This document shows positions 24,313 to 33,973 of a stretch of DNA of 64,000 bases, in pieces; within the stretch, counting starts at the first letter, position 1, and the number at the start of each line of letters is the position of its first letter. Location of the stretch: NCBI RefSeq assembly GCF_002845745.1, contig NZ_PIUM01000004.1, positions 62,001 to 126,000 of the forward strand, given 5' to 3'. This DNA is from Telmatospirillum siberiense. GTDB lineage: Bacteria > Pseudomonadota > Alphaproteobacteria > Rhodospirillales > Magnetospirillaceae. A program made the translations under genes and the position numbers. The notes below the pieces were generated by a model. That model was not told the origin of the DNA. It made no database searches and saw only the letters and a list, made by a program, of their open reading frames with translations.

Positions 24313-25215
24313 ATGATCACGTTCAAACAGTTGGAGGCTATTTATTGGATAGGACGGCTTGGTGGTTTCGACGCCGCCGCACGCCAACTGAACACGACCC
24401 AGTCGGCTGTTTCAAAAAGGGTGCAGGAGTTGGAGACGGCGTTGCAGGTCGCCTTGTTCGAGCGTTCCGGCAGGGTTTCGCGCCTGACCGAGAAAGGCGT
24501 CGAATTGCAGGCCTTCGCCGGCGAGTTGCTGGACCGCCGCGATCTGGTCGTCGAACAGATGAGCGCCAGGACGGCCGTCGTCCGCAGGTTCCGGCTGGGA
24601 GTGACCGAGTTGACCGCCTTGACGTGGTTGCCGCGTCTGGTCGACGAGATCCGTCGGAGCTACCCGCGGGTCACCCTGGATGTCGAGGTGGAGTTGAGCG
24701 CCACGCTCCGCAAGCGTTTGGCCGAGGACACCATCGATCTGGTGATCGTGCCCGAGGAGCATGACGATCCCCGCTTCATCATCCGTCCCCTGGGAGCCGT
24801 CACCAACGATTGGATGTGTACTCCGGGGTTGATCGACGGCCGGCGCGAAATGTCGCTGGCCGACCTTAGCCGTTATCCGTTGTTGACGCAGGGCGAGGCT
24901 TCGGGAACGGGAAAGTTCTACATGGGATGGCTCAGGGCCAATGGCCTTGGTCCGGAACACGTCATCTCCAGCGACAATCTGATCGCACAGATTGGTCTCA
25001 CGGTATCGGGATTGGGCATCAGCTATCTGCCCAGAGGATGCCTGGGGCATCTTGTCGAACGAGGTGTTCTTCAGGTCGTCAAGACCGTCCCCAGCCTTCC
25101 CCCTGTTGCTTATGTCAGCCTTTATCGCTCAGATCGCGTAAGGGGAATCAACCGGGAGATTTCGCAGATGACCGAAATATGCTGCGATTTTTCCGCGCTT
25201 CTGTTTCAGCAATGA
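24313..25215 (+). CDS. LysR-family regulator of the aldolase/permease operon
   Basis: A 300-residue LysR-type regulator. The winged helix is at residues about 2-60 (ITFKQLEAIYWIGRLGGFDA, then TQSAVSKRVQELETALQVAL), followed by the co-inducer domain. The ATG at 24313 is chosen over the in-frame upstream codon because the helix begins there. It is divergent from the RraA-fold aldolase with a 164-bp shared control region, the classical LysR layout, so it most likely activates the aldolase-permease operon and represses itself in response to the imported acid. Confidence 0.9.
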   Translation: MITFKQLEAIYWIGRLGGFDAAARQLNTTQSAVSKRVQELETALQVALFERSGRVSRLTEKGVELQAFAGELLDRRDLVVEQMSARTAVVRRFRLGVTELTALTWLPRLVDEIRRSYPRVTLDVEVELSATLRKRLAEDTIDLVIVPEEHDDPRFIIRPLGAVTNDWMCTPGLIDGRREMSLADLSRYPLLTQGEASGTGKFYMGWLRANGLGPEHVISSDNLIAQIGLTVSGLGISYLPRGCLGHLVERGVLQVVKTVPSLPPVAYVSLYRSDRVRGINREISQMTEICCDFSALLFQQ

Positions 25216-25339
25216 CGGTGCGGCAGCTTGCATTATGTTAAACTGATGTACTTTTGATAAAACAACAGTGTATTGATGTTCTATGGAAGCCAGCCGGTCA
25301 AATGGGACGGCGCCACCTGGACGAGGATCAAGGAAAAGC

Positions 25340-26002
25340 ATGTCGACGACCAAAGACCCCAGTTGTTCCGAGTGCGGATTGCTCAATTGCTATCGGCAGG
25401 ACAAGAAATTTCCCGACTTTTGCCTGACCGAGGCGCTCGATCCGGCTGAGATCGCGGAAACGGTCGAGAACTACCGTGGCGACGGGCTGGATGCGAAACT
25501 GTTCCATGCGGCGGCCGAGGTGGAGGGGCTTTATTATGGAAAGCTCACCCGCGTCGAGGAAACCCTGGCCTTCGCCAAGCGGATCGGCGCCAAGCGGGTG
25601 GGCATCGCCACCTGCGTCGGTTTGATCGAGGAAACCAGAATTTTCGCCCGTTTCCTGCGTCAGGCCGATATCGAGGCCCATACGGTGCTTTGCAAGGTCG
25701 GCTCGGTCGATAAAAGCGAAGCCGGCATCGCCGAGGAATTGAAGGTAAAGCCCGGCAACATGGAGGCTTGCTGCAATCCGGTGCTGCAGGCGCGCATGCT
25801 AAACGCCCTGCATACCGGCCTGAACGTCATCGTCGGCCTGTGCGTCGGCCATGATTCCTTGTTCATCCGCCATTCCGAGGCGCCGGTGACCACCTTGATC
25901 GTCAAGGACAGGGTGCTCGGCCACAATCCGGCGGTGGCGCTTTATACCGCCAAGAGCTATTGCAGCAGGCTGTTTGACGAGGAAAGGGTCAAGGGGTTGT
26001 AA
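25340..26002 (+). CDS. DUF1847 cysteine-rich, putative metal-binding protein
   Basis: A 220-residue protein of the DUF1847 family. The N-terminus has the CSECGLLNCY cluster, and further conserved cysteines occur in IATCVGL, LCKVG, ACCNPV, GLCVGH and the C-terminal YCSRL, arranged as expected for metal or Fe-S binding. The biochemical role of the family is unknown. ATG at 25340 follows an AGGAAAAG ribosome-binding site. It lies 34 bp upstream of a D-2-hydroxyacid dehydrogenase gene, suggesting co-transcription, and just after the LysR gene, possibly in the same direction of read-through. Confidence 0.75.
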   Translation: MSTTKDPSCSECGLLNCYRQDKKFPDFCLTEALDPAEIAETVENYRGDGLDAKLFHAAAEVEGLYYGKLTRVEETLAFAKRIGAKRVGIATCVGLIEETRIFARFLRQADIEAHTVLCKVGSVDKSEAGIAEELKVKPGNMEACCNPVLQARMLNALHTGLNVIVGLCVGHDSLFIRHSEAPVTTLIVKDRVLGHNPAVALYTAKSYCSRLFDEERVKGL

Positions 26003-26036
26003 TAGGCGGTCCATCAAGATCCGGAAGGAGTTCATC

Positions 26037-26996
26037 TTGCGCCGCCGTATTTACGTCACCTGTCCGCTTCCCCCCAGCGTCAAGGTTTTGCTGAGTGACG
26101 GTTGCGACGTCACTTTCGCCGGAGAGGAACGGGTCCCGACGGCCGAGGAGATCGTGTCCGGAACATTAGGCCACGACGCTTTGCTGGTGACGACGCCAAC
26201 CCGCGTCGATCGTCCGCTGATCGAGCGGTTGCCGCCCAGCGTCAAGGCCATCGCCACCTATTCGGTGGGCAACGACCATATCGACGTCGACGCCGCCGCC
26301 GAGCACGGTCTGGCGGTGTTTTCCACGCCCGACGTGCTGACCGACGCCTGCGCCGAGGCGACGATGCTTCTGATGCTGGGGGCAGCCCGGCGCGCTACCG
26401 AGGCGATCGCGCTTTTGCGGGAAGGGCGATGGCAGGGCTGGACTCCGGTCCAGTTGAATGGCGTCGGATTGACGGGGAAACGGCTCGGTATCGTCGGCAT
26501 GGGGCGTCTCGGCCGGGCGATCGCCGACCGTGCCCGGGCTTTCGGCATGGCTGTGGATTATCACAATCGCAGTCGTCTTGAACCCGGACTGGAGGCCGGG
26601 GCCGGCTATCATGCCTCCCTTGAGGATTTGCTGCGGGTGTCGCAATTTCTCGTGCTCGCCTGCCCGGCGACCGAGCAGACGCGCGGGCTTCTGAACGCCC
26701 GGCGCATCGGGTTGCTGCCGCCGGGCGCCATCGTGGTCAATATCGGACGCGGCAGCGTGGTGGTCGACGACGACCTGATCGCCGCGCTGGGCGACGGCCG
26801 GGTGGCTGGCGCCGGTCTCGATGTTTTCGATGGCGAACCGTCGGTGCATCCGGGTTATTTCCGCTTGCCCAACGTCTTCATGCTGCCCCACGTCGGCAGC
26901 GCCACCATCGAGACGCGCGAGGCCATGGGGCAGATCCTTCTCGATGGCTTGCGGGATTTCTGGGCGGGGAGGCCGGCGGTCAATCGGCTGGTTTGA
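26037..26996 (+). CDS. D-2-hydroxyacid dehydrogenase (glyoxylate/hydroxypyruvate reductase-like)
   Basis: A 319-residue NAD(P)-dependent dehydrogenase. The dinucleotide loop GIVGMGRLGRAI, the arginine in NIGRGSVV, the glutamate in DVFDGEP and the histidine in LPHVGSAT form the complete catalytic Arg-Glu-His set. It interconverts a 2-oxoacid such as glyoxylate or hydroxypyruvate with the D-2-hydroxyacid. The start is assigned to TTG at 26037, seven bases after GGAAGGAG; the open frame further upstream overlaps the DUF1847 gene and adds non-family residues. Convergent with the gamma-glutamyltransferase-like gene. Confidence 0.87.
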   Translation: MRRRIYVTCPLPPSVKVLLSDGCDVTFAGEERVPTAEEIVSGTLGHDALLVTTPTRVDRPLIERLPPSVKAIATYSVGNDHIDVDAAAEHGLAVFSTPDVLTDACAEATMLLMLGAARRATEAIALLREGRWQGWTPVQLNGVGLTGKRLGIVGMGRLGRAIADRARAFGMAVDYHNRSRLEPGLEAGAGYHASLEDLLRVSQFLVLACPATEQTRGLLNARRIGLLPPGAIVVNIGRGSVVVDDDLIAALGDGRVAGAGLDVFDGEPSVHPGYFRLPNVFMLPHVGSATIETREAMGQILLDGLRDFWAGRPAVNRLV

Positions 26997-27000
26997 TCCG

Positions 27001-27018
27001 TCAGATTTTCACCTCTAG
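27001..27018. repeat. Copy 1 of an 18-bp CTAG-ended repeat
   Basis: The minus strand reads CTAGAGGTGAAAATCTGA. Related copies lie at 42419-42436 and 46571-46588. This one fills the 23-bp space between the stops of two convergent genes. Confidence 0.6.
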
Positions 27019-27019
27019 G

Positions 27020-28603
27020 TCAGTAGGCCGCCACGGCGCCGTCGCTGCGCGGATCGGTGGCGCCTTCCAGCATGCCGTCCGGGCGACGGACGATCATGCC
27101 GGCATGGCCCATCTGGCTGGTGAAGGCGGGAACCATCTCGATCGCGTGGCCGGCCATGCGCAAGGCGTCGACGAGCCCGGGATCGAAGCGTGATTCCAGC
27201 TTCAGGCTGACGCTGTCCTCGCCCCAGGTGCGGCCCAGCAGCCAGCGCGGGGCGGTGACCGCCTGCTGCGGCGTCTGTCGGAAGAAGGCGTAACGCGAGA
27301 AGATCGCCGCCTGGGTTTGCGGCTGCCCCTCGCCGCCCATGGTGCCGTAGACCAGGGTGCGTCCGTCGGTGAAGCGCGCCATGGCCGGATTGAGGGTATG
27401 AAAGGGCTTGCGTCCCGGTGTGAGGGCATTGAGCGCCTCGGGGGCCAGGGAGAAGCTGGTGCCGCGATTCTGCCAGGTGATGCCGGTCTGCGGCAGGACG
27501 AGGCCGGACCCGAATTCGAAATAGACGCTTTGGATCATGCTGACTGCCCGTCCGGCGGCGTCGATCACGCCCAACCAGACGGTATCTCCGCCGGCGGGCG
27601 GCGCCGGCCAGGGCAGGGCGCGGCGCGGATCGATGGCGTCGGCCAGGCGGTCGAGCGCATCCGGGGCCAGGCAGGATTGGGGATTCTCGACGGCGAAGGC
27701 GGGGTCGGTGACCACGCGGTCGCGCAGCAGGAACGCCTGTTTTGTGGCTTCGACGAGGCCATGCAGATGAGCGAAGCCTTCCGCCTCCTCCACATGCAGC
27801 CGCTCGAAGAGGGCGAGGATGGCCAGGGAGGCCAAGCCTTGTGTCGGCGCCGGTGTATTGAACAGCCGGGCCTCACGCAGGGGGACCTGGAGAGGCAGGC
27901 GTATTTTCGCGGCGTGGCGGGTCAGGTCTTCCGCCGTCAGCGGTGAGCCGGCGGCCATCAGATCCTCGGCGATCATGCGTGCGGTCTCGCCGTGATAGAA
28001 ATCTTCCAGGCCCCGCTTGCCCAGGCGGCGCAAGGTGCCACCCAAGGTCGCCAGACGCATGACGCCTCCTTCCGCCGGGGGACGGCCGTCGTCGAGAAAC
28101 TGTTCGGCGAAACCCGAGACCGGACTCAATTCGGCGAATTTTGCGGCGGTCAGTTCCGCTTGGCTGGCCGAAACGGCGAAGCCGCGTTCGGCGTAGTGAA
28201 TGGCGTCTTCGAAGAGCCGGGACAAAGGTAGGGGGGGACCCCAATGGGCGGCGAGGCCGAGGGCCATGTCCCAACCGGACACGGTTCCGGCGACGGTGTT
28301 GGCCGCCAGCGGCCCCCGCCAGGGCATGGCGGTCCGCTCTCCATAGATTTCCCGCGACACGCCGAGTCCGGCGGCGCCGGAAGCGTCGATGGCCACCGGG
28401 TCGCAGTCCGGCTCGGCGATCAGCCAAAAGCCGTCTCCCCCAATTCCCGTCATATGGGGATAGACCACGGCGAGGGTGGCTGCGGCGGCGACGGCGGCTT
28501 CCACCGCGTTGCCGCCATCACGCAGGACGCGCAGTCCCGCCTCGCTGGCCAGATGATGCGGGGCCGTGACCATGCCCCGGCGGCTGCGCGGCGTCTGCGG
28601 CAT
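27020..28603 (-). CDS. Gamma-glutamyltransferase-fold amidohydrolase, HpxW-like
   Basis: A 527-residue Ntn-hydrolase of the GGT family. Autoprocessing is predicted before Thr341 in GGDTVWLGVIDAAG; this DTVWxGVxD form, followed by SMIQSVYFEFGSG, resembles oxamate amidohydrolase HpxW more than true GGT. GGEGQPQTQAAI near residue 423 is the conserved downstream glycine region. There is no signal peptide, so unlike periplasmic GGT it is cytoplasmic. It is the last gene of a run with an AtzE-like amidase, an AtzG-like subunit and a peptide-type ABC importer. HpxW assignment is by motif memory, so the substrate (oxamate or a related amide) is inferred. Confidence 0.8.
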   Translation of the reverse strand: MPQTPRSRRGMVTAPHHLASEAGLRVLRDGGNAVEAAVAAAATLAVVYPHMTGIGGDGFWLIAEPDCDPVAIDASGAAGLGVSREIYGERTAMPWRGPLAANTVAGTVSGWDMALGLAAHWGPPLPLSRLFEDAIHYAERGFAVSASQAELTAAKFAELSPVSGFAEQFLDDGRPPAEGGVMRLATLGGTLRRLGKRGLEDFYHGETARMIAEDLMAAGSPLTAEDLTRHAAKIRLPLQVPLREARLFNTPAPTQGLASLAILALFERLHVEEAEGFAHLHGLVEATKQAFLLRDRVVTDPAFAVENPQSCLAPDALDRLADAIDPRRALPWPAPPAGGDTVWLGVIDAAGRAVSMIQSVYFEFGSGLVLPQTGITWQNRGTSFSLAPEALNALTPGRKPFHTLNPAMARFTDGRTLVYGTMGGEGQPQTQAAIFSRYAFFRQTPQQAVTAPRWLLGRTWGEDSVSLKLESRFDPGLVDALRMAGHAIEMVPAFTSQMGHAGMIVRRPDGMLEGATDPRSDGAVAAY

Positions 28604-28637
28604 CAGACCGTTCCGGAAGCGAAACCAGTGGAGCTTG

Positions 28638-30059
28638 TCATTTGAGGGGGCCTGTCAAACGAGGGGCGGGGACGCCGACGCGCGCCTGATAGGCGCCGCC
28701 CAGGCGGAGCAGGGTGGTTTCGGCATAGGGTTTTCCCAGCAGTTGGAAACCGTTGGGCATGCCGTTGGCGTCCTTTCCCGTCGGCAAGGCCATGCAGGGC
28801 AGGCCCAGATAGCTCAATGGACGGGTGAATCGCAAAAGGCTGGCGATGGTCTTGGTCATGGCCTCGCCGCCGCCCACGTCGGTTTCCGCCAGGGTCGGAA
28901 TGCCGCGACCGAGGGAGGGCAGGAACAGGACGTCGGCCCGGTCGAAGGGGCCGGTCAGCCAGTCGTTGAGAATCAACGGCCGGGCGCGCAGCCCCTGGAT
29001 GTAATCGACGGCGGAAACGGCGTAGCCGTCCTGCAACCGGGCCCGCACCTGATCGGAATAGTCTTCCGGACGGTCCCGCATCCATTTGGCATGGAAGGCC
29101 GAGGCTTCGCCGAATTGCAGCAACTGGGCATAGCGGTCGAGTTCGAGAAGATCGGGGATGGTCACCGATACTTCTACGGCACCGGCGTCGAGCAGCACGG
29201 AAAGGGCCTGGTCCAGCAGTCGGGCGATCTCTGGATCTATGCTTTCCCACAGCGTGCGGTCGACACCGATTCGCAAGCCTTCCGGCGTCTCGGCAACCGC
29301 CGCCCGATAGTCGGCGGCCGGAGCATGGGCCGTGGCGTCGGCGGGATCGGCTCCCGCCAGCACCGACAGAACCAGCGCCAGATCGGCGACGTCGCGGGCG
29401 AGCGGGCCGATGGTGTCGAGCGAGGGCGCCAGGGGCATGGCGCCGGAACGACTGATCAATCCCCAGGTCGGCCTGATGCCGGCGATGCCGCAGCAGGAGG
29501 CGGGTACTCGGATCGAGCCCCCGGTGTCCGATCCCAGGGCGAAGGGAACGATTCCGGCGGCCACCGCCGCGGCGGAACCGCTCGACGAACCTCCGGTGAT
29601 GCGGGCCGGATCGTGCGGATTGCGGCAATGTCCGATGTGATAGTTATGGCCGGTGATGCCGAAGGCGAACTCCGCCATGTTGAGGCTGGCGAATTGAACG
29701 GCCCCGGCGTCCCTCAGGCGCGCGATGACCGTCGCGTCTTGAGATGCCGGGGCCGTGGCACGGATCTTAGCCCCCCAGCTTGCGATCCGGCCTGTCCGGT
29801 TGAACATGTCCTTGTGGGCGAGCGGCACGCCGAACAGCGGTCCGCCCTGGAAATGGGGGGAACGGCGCGCCTGGTCGGCCTTCTCGGCCGCGGCCAGGGC
29901 CTCGTCAGTCTCAAGGGAAACGACGGCGTTGAGGGTGGGATTGGCGGCCTCGGCGCGGGCGATGGCGGCTTTGGTCGCCTCCAGCGCGGTAATGTCGCCT
30001 TTTCGCAAAAGGGCTGCCAGCGCATATGCCGGCAACATTCCCAGATCGGTTTCTGTCAT
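28638..30059 (-). CDS. Amidase-signature hydrolase, AtzE/HpxY-like
   Basis: A 473-residue amidase-signature enzyme with the full Ser-cisSer-Lys triad: Lys83 in LAHKDMF, cis-Ser158 in [10 protein letters not shown] and nucleophile Ser182 in SDTGGSIR, with the 24-residue serine spacing of the family. Its start overlaps the stop of the small AtzG-like gene by one base. AtzE (1-carboxybiuret hydrolase) needs AtzG as a partner, as GatA needs GatC, so an obligate complex is expected. Substrate is presumably an amide or ureide brought in by the upstream ABC transporter; biuret derivatives, oxalurate and related compounds are candidates. Confidence 0.85.
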   Translation of the reverse strand: MTETDLGMLPAYALAALLRKGDITALEATKAAIARAEAANPTLNAVVSLETDEALAAAEKADQARRSPHFQGGPLFGVPLAHKDMFNRTGRIASWGAKIRATAPASQDATVIARLRDAGAVQFASLNMAEFAFGITGHNYHIGHCRNPHDPARITGGSSSGSAAAVAAGIVPFALGSDTGGSIRVPASCCGIAGIRPTWGLISRSGAMPLAPSLDTIGPLARDVADLALVLSVLAGADPADATAHAPAADYRAAVAETPEGLRIGVDRTLWESIDPEIARLLDQALSVLLDAGAVEVSVTIPDLLELDRYAQLLQFGEASAFHAKWMRDRPEDYSDQVRARLQDGYAVSAVDYIQGLRARPLILNDWLTGPFDRADVLFLPSLGRGIPTLAETDVGGGEAMTKTIASLLRFTRPLSYLGLPCMALPTGKDANGMPNGFQLLGKPYAETTLLRLGGAYQARVGVPAPRLTGPLK

Positions 30060-30265
30060 CAGGATGTCGCCCGTTGCCGCAACGCCGTCAGGAATCCGTG
30101 AACGTCGTTGGCGAGGGTAAGCCGCTCTTCCAGCAGGCGGCTGGTCGCGGTCAGTTTCGATGCGGTCTGCGCAACGTCGGCCCGGCGCTCCGGCGGCAGG
30201 GAAACCCCCTGCCGCCGGAGCGCTTCGATGACGAACTGCAAACCTTCGGAAGAAGAAGCGCTCAT
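30059..30265 (-). CDS. AtzG/HpxX-like small amidase subunit (DUF4089-like)
   Basis: A 68-residue all-helical protein, the size of AtzG, with the order SEGLQFVIEALRRQGVSLPP, then ASKLTATSRLLEERL, as in GatC/AtzG-like partners that wrap the amidase. It begins with ATG at 30265 after GAGGAAC and ends overlapping the amidase start by one base, so both are translated together. The call rests on length, helix pattern and its fixed place before an AtzE-like amidase. Without it the amidase would probably be unstable or inactive. Confidence 0.7.
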   Translation of the reverse strand: MSASSSEGLQFVIEALRRQGVSLPPERRADVAQTASKLTATSRLLEERLTLANDVHGFLTALRQRATS

Positions 30266-30272
30266 CTGTTCC

Positions 30273-31874
30273 TCATTTATCCAGGCTGACCGGGGTCAGG
30301 TCCTGGAACCAGCTGCGGGCCTGCACGAAGCCCTTGACCTTGGGCGACAGGGCCCGCGGACCGACGTCATGGGCGATGAACAGCCATGTCGCATTGTCCA
30401 CCTGCCGTTCGTGCAGCTTGGCCAGGAGGGCATCCTGTTTGGCAGGATCGAAGGTTGCGCGCGCCTGGTCAAGCAGGGCATCGCTTTCGGGGTCCTTATA
30501 CCAACCCCAGTTGAACCCGTTGGGCGGGATCATCGAGGTGTGGATGAAGCGATAGAAGGCGACCATGGGATCCTGCCAGGCGAAGGAGACGTTGGTGGCC
30601 GTGCCGCCACGGCTGGCCGGATCCTTGGCGCCCTGGCGCCAATTGGCGTAAAGCGTCTGCCATTCCAGAACCTCGAATTCGAGGGCGATACCCACTTCGG
30701 CAAGGTTCTGCTGGATGAATTCGTTCATCGCCAGCGGCAGCATCTGACCGGAACCGGACGCCGAGATGAGGATCTTGGCCTTGATGGGATGGTCCTTGGA
30801 ATAGCCGGCTTCCTTCAGAAGGCGCTTGGCCTCGGCCGGATCGTATTTGACCTTGAAGGTCGGATGGCCGAACCAGGGATGATCTGCCGTGACCATGCCT
30901 TCCGCGCCAACCATCATGCCGCCCAGAAGCTGCTTCAGGCCTTCGCGGTCGACCGCCAGATTGGCCGCCTTGCGGATACGGATGTCATTCCAAGGACTGC
31001 CTTCCAGAAAGCTGAACTGATAGGGCCAGGTATGCGGGTAGACATTCGAGGTGATCTGCATGCCCTGGGCCTTGAGATTGGGGATCATGTCCGGCGCGGG
31101 CGCCTCGATCCAATCCACCTGTCCGGACAACAGGGCCGCCGTGCGGGTGTTGGGATCGGGGATCGGCATCAGAATCACCTTGTCGGTCTTGGGAATGCGG
31201 TTTTTGTCCCAATAAGCCGTGTTGGGTTCCAATTGCGCCAGTTCGCGGGGGACCAGCTTGGTCAGCTTGAAGGGCCCGGTGCCCGAAGGCTGCATGGCGA
31301 ATTTGTCCCAGCTTTTGCCGAGCTTTTCCCATTGCGTCGGGCTTGAGAAGAACATCCAGGCCAGTTCGTAGGGCATCCAGGCGTCGGGCGCCTTGGTGCT
31401 GATGGAAACGGTGTTCTCGTCGATCTTTTTCACTTCCTTGATGCCGGGGAAGCGACCGCGGACGTTGCCCGACTGCTTGGCGTCGAATTGCGGAGACTGG
31501 TCGTTCAGCACTTTTTCGAAGTTCCACACAACCGCATCGGCATTGAAGGCCGAGCCGTCGTGGAAGGTGACGCCCTTGCGCAGGTTGAAGATCCAGCGCG
31601 TGTTGTCCTTGGGGTCGATCGACCAGGAGGTGGCGAGGCCGGGCGTCAGGCTGGCCGGCTGGTCGGCCTTCGACAGATCCCAGTTCACCAGGGCGTCGTA
31701 GATCGTATAGCCGGTGAAGCGGTAGCCCTCGGCGCCGTTGTCGGGCTGACCGGTGGTCAAGGGGATGTCGCTTGCCGTCATCGCGATGCGCAGAGTGCCG
31801 CCAGCCCAGGCGGGCTGGGCCACGATGCCCAAAGCTAGAAACAGACCGGCGAGGGCCGGTGCCAGTCGACGCAT
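30273..31874 (-). CDS. Peptide/opine-type ABC transporter substrate-binding protein (copy 1)
   Basis: A 533-residue SBP_bac_5 family periplasmic protein: signal peptide LAGLFLALGIVAQPAWA, then LTTGQPDNGAEGYRFTGYTI and FNLRKGVTFHDGSAFNADAV, the family cluster-C hallmark. It is clearly paralogous to the other binding protein of this operon (35825-37438): long stretches such as DGSAFNADAVIW/VW and NDKSPQFDAKQS are shared. It lies between the ATPase gene and the AtzG-like gene. A second binding protein could widen or alter the substrate range of one permease. Confidence 0.9.
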   Translation of the reverse strand: MRRLAPALAGLFLALGIVAQPAWAGGTLRIAMTASDIPLTTGQPDNGAEGYRFTGYTIYDALVNWDLSKADQPASLTPGLATSWSIDPKDNTRWIFNLRKGVTFHDGSAFNADAVVWNFEKVLNDQSPQFDAKQSGNVRGRFPGIKEVKKIDENTVSISTKAPDAWMPYELAWMFFSSPTQWEKLGKSWDKFAMQPSGTGPFKLTKLVPRELAQLEPNTAYWDKNRIPKTDKVILMPIPDPNTRTAALLSGQVDWIEAPAPDMIPNLKAQGMQITSNVYPHTWPYQFSFLEGSPWNDIRIRKAANLAVDREGLKQLLGGMMVGAEGMVTADHPWFGHPTFKVKYDPAEAKRLLKEAGYSKDHPIKAKILISASGSGQMLPLAMNEFIQQNLAEVGIALEFEVLEWQTLYANWRQGAKDPASRGGTATNVSFAWQDPMVAFYRFIHTSMIPPNGFNWGWYKDPESDALLDQARATFDPAKQDALLAKLHERQVDNATWLFIAHDVGPRALSPKVKGFVQARSWFQDLTPVSLDK

Positions 31875-31918
31875 GGTGGTTCTCCTCGTCTATGAAAGCA
31901 TCAAAAGGAATTTCGGCG

Positions 31919-32920
31919 TTAAGAGACCTTGGCGGTGACGGAAGGGGGAACCCCCTCGTCGTTCAGGGAGTGGAAACAGGCCACGCCACGGCCGGCGTGT
32001 GTTTCGTAAGCCGGAATGGAGGCCAGGCAGGTCGCCGAGGCATGGCTGCAGCGCGGCGCGAAGGCGCATCCGGGGGGAAGGTCGGCGAGATCGGGGGGCG
32101 CCCCGGGAATGGCCTCCAGACGTGTTCCCCGCATGTTCTGTGTGACCGTCGAGGCGAGCAGTCCCCGGGTATAGGGATGCGCCGGTCCACCGATGATTCC
32201 GGCGATGGGACCTTCCTCGATGATGCGCCCGGCATACATGACGGCGACCCGGTCGGAAATCTCGACGGCGACGCCGATGTCGTGGGTGACGAAGATGATC
32301 GACAGGCCCATTTCGCGCTGCAATTCGCGAAGCAGAAGCAGGATCTGGATCTGCACCGTGGCGTCGAGCGCGGTGGTCGGTTCGTCGGCCAGCAGTAATT
32401 TGGGCCGGCAGGACAGGGCCAGCGCGATCATCGCGCGCTGGCGCATGCCGCCCGACATTTCATGGGGATAGGCATGGTAGCGCCTGGCGGCTTGGGGAAT
32501 CTGCACGCGGTCGAGAAGACGGATCGCTTCCGCCTCGGCGGCCGTGCCGTCCATCGCCCTATGCCGTCGGATGGCTTCGGAGATCTGCCGGCCGATGGAA
32601 TAGACCGGATCGAAGGCCAGCAGGGGTTCCTGGAAGATCATCGAGGTGACGGAACCCCGGTATCGGCGGAGCTGTTCCTCGCTCATGGAGAGGATATCAT
32701 GCCCGTCGACCTCGATACGGCCGCCATAGGTCGTCCGCCGAGGCGGATGCAGGCGGAGCAGCGAGCGCAGAGTGACGCTTTTTCCGCATCCCGATTCACC
32801 CAGCAGGCCCAGCACTTCGCCGGTGCCGACGGTGAAGCTGACCCCATTGACGGCATGCACGGGACGGCTGCCGCCGAAAGTCACGGTGAGATCGGAAACG
32901 GAGATGAGAGGATTGCTCAT
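31919..32920 (-). CDS. ABC transporter ATPase, DppD/OppD type
   Basis: A 333-residue peptide-family ATPase. Walker A GESGCGKS (about 42-49), signature SGGMRQRAMIALAL, Walker B LLLADEPTTALD, and the C-terminal oligopeptide extension with cysteines (PPGCAFAPRCSHASATC) typical of Opp/Dpp ATPases, which in this class can hold an Fe-S cluster. It pairs with the DppF-type ATPase 12 bp upstream to energise import. Confidence 0.92.
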   Translation of the reverse strand: MSNPLISVSDLTVTFGGSRPVHAVNGVSFTVGTGEVLGLLGESGCGKSVTLRSLLRLHPPRRTTYGGRIEVDGHDILSMSEEQLRRYRGSVTSMIFQEPLLAFDPVYSIGRQISEAIRRHRAMDGTAAEAEAIRLLDRVQIPQAARRYHAYPHEMSGGMRQRAMIALALSCRPKLLLADEPTTALDATVQIQILLLLRELQREMGLSIIFVTHDIGVAVEISDRVAVMYAGRIIEEGPIAGIIGGPAHPYTRGLLASTVTQNMRGTRLEAIPGAPPDLADLPPGCAFAPRCSHASATCLASIPAYETHAGRGVACFHSLNDEGVPPSVTAKVS

Positions 32921-32932
32921 GAGCCGTTCCTT

Positions 32933-33973
32933 TTAAGATGCGTCTGGATGGCCCGAGGCCGGATCGGCCATCAGGCAGGCGACCCGATGATCCGCGCCGA
33001 CGGCCACGCTGGGCGGGGCGATTTCGGCGCAGACGGCATGGGCCTTGGGACAGCGGTCGCGGAAACGGCAACCGGGCGGCGGATTGATCGGGTTGGGCGG
33101 ATCGCCGGTGAGCGGCGTGCGTTCGGTCCGCCGCGCGGGATCGAGGGAGGGGACCGCGGACAGCAGGGCCTTGGTGTAAGGATGCCGGGGGTGTGCGTAA
33201 ACCTCCTCGACGGGGCCGACTTCCACCACCTGACCCAGATACATCACCATCACATGGTCGCTGATATATTGCACCACGTTGAGGTCGTGCGAGATGAACA
33301 TGTAGGTGAGCTTCAACTCGTCCTTCAGATCCATCAGCAGATTGAGCACCTGCGCCTGCACCGATTTGTCGAGAGCCGAGACCGATTCGTCCAGGATGAT
33401 CAGACGGGGATTGAACGCCAGGGCCCGGGCGATATTCACCCGCTGGCGCTGACCTCCGGACAGCTCATGCGGGTAGCGTCCGCCGAAGCGCCCGGGTTCG
33501 AGGCCGACGCGGTCGAGAAGATGGCGGGAGCGTTCGATGGCCTCACTGGCCGGCAGGCCATGGACTTGCGGGCCGAAGGCGATGGCCCGTTCGATGGTCA
33601 TGCGGGGATTGAGAGAGGCGAAGGAATCCTGAAACACAAGCTGAAGATTGCGCCGTAACTCCTTGAGGGGCATGCCTCCCGGCACACCGACCGCCTCGCC
33701 GTCGAAGATCACCTCGCCTTCGTCCGGTTCGATCAGGCGGGTCAGCAAACGGGCCGTCGTCGATTTGCCGCAGCCGGATTCGCCGACGATCCCCAGGGTC
33801 GTCCGTTTGGGCACGGTGATATTGACGCCGTCGACTGCGTGGACGGCGCCCTTGTTGCCGCCGAAAAGACCGCCGCCCAAGGGGAAATGCTTGCGCAAGC
33901 CGTTGACGATGAGGATCGGCTGGGCCGGACCGCCACGGTCCTCAGCGGAGGGAAGGGGCAGGTCGTTGCTCAT
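32933..33973 (-). CDS. ABC transporter ATPase, DppF/OppF type
   Basis: A 346-residue ATPase, partner of the DppD-type subunit. Walker A GESGCGKST, signature LSGGQRQRVNIARAL, Walker B LIILDESVSALD (Ser in place of the usual Thr), and the C-terminal PPGCRFRDRCPKAHAVC extension. The start at 33973 overlaps the permease stop by four bases (ATGA), so it is translationally coupled; upstream in-frame codons overlap the permease gene and were rejected. Confidence 0.92.
   Translation of the reverse strand: MSNDLPLPSAEDRGGPAQPILIVNGLRKHFPLGGGLFGGNKGAVHAVDGVNITVPKRTTLGIVGESGCGKSTTARLLTRLIEPDEGEVIFDGEAVGVPGGMPLKELRRNLQLVFQDSFASLNPRMTIERAIAFGPQVHGLPASEAIERSRHLLDRVGLEPGRFGGRYPHELSGGQRQRVNIARALAFNPRLIILDESVSALDKSVQAQVLNLLMDLKDELKLTYMFISHDLNVVQYISDHVMVMYLGQVVEVGPVEEVYAHPRHPYTKALLSAVPSLDPARRTERTPLTGDPPNPINPPPGCRFRDRCPKAHAVCAEIAPPSVAVGADHRVACLMADPASGHPDAS

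Noticed and set aside
28566-30101. 511-residue open frame on the plus strand
   Set aside because: Antisense shadow of the amidase gene; Gly/Gln/Arg-rich with no family features, while the minus strand has a full catalytic triad.
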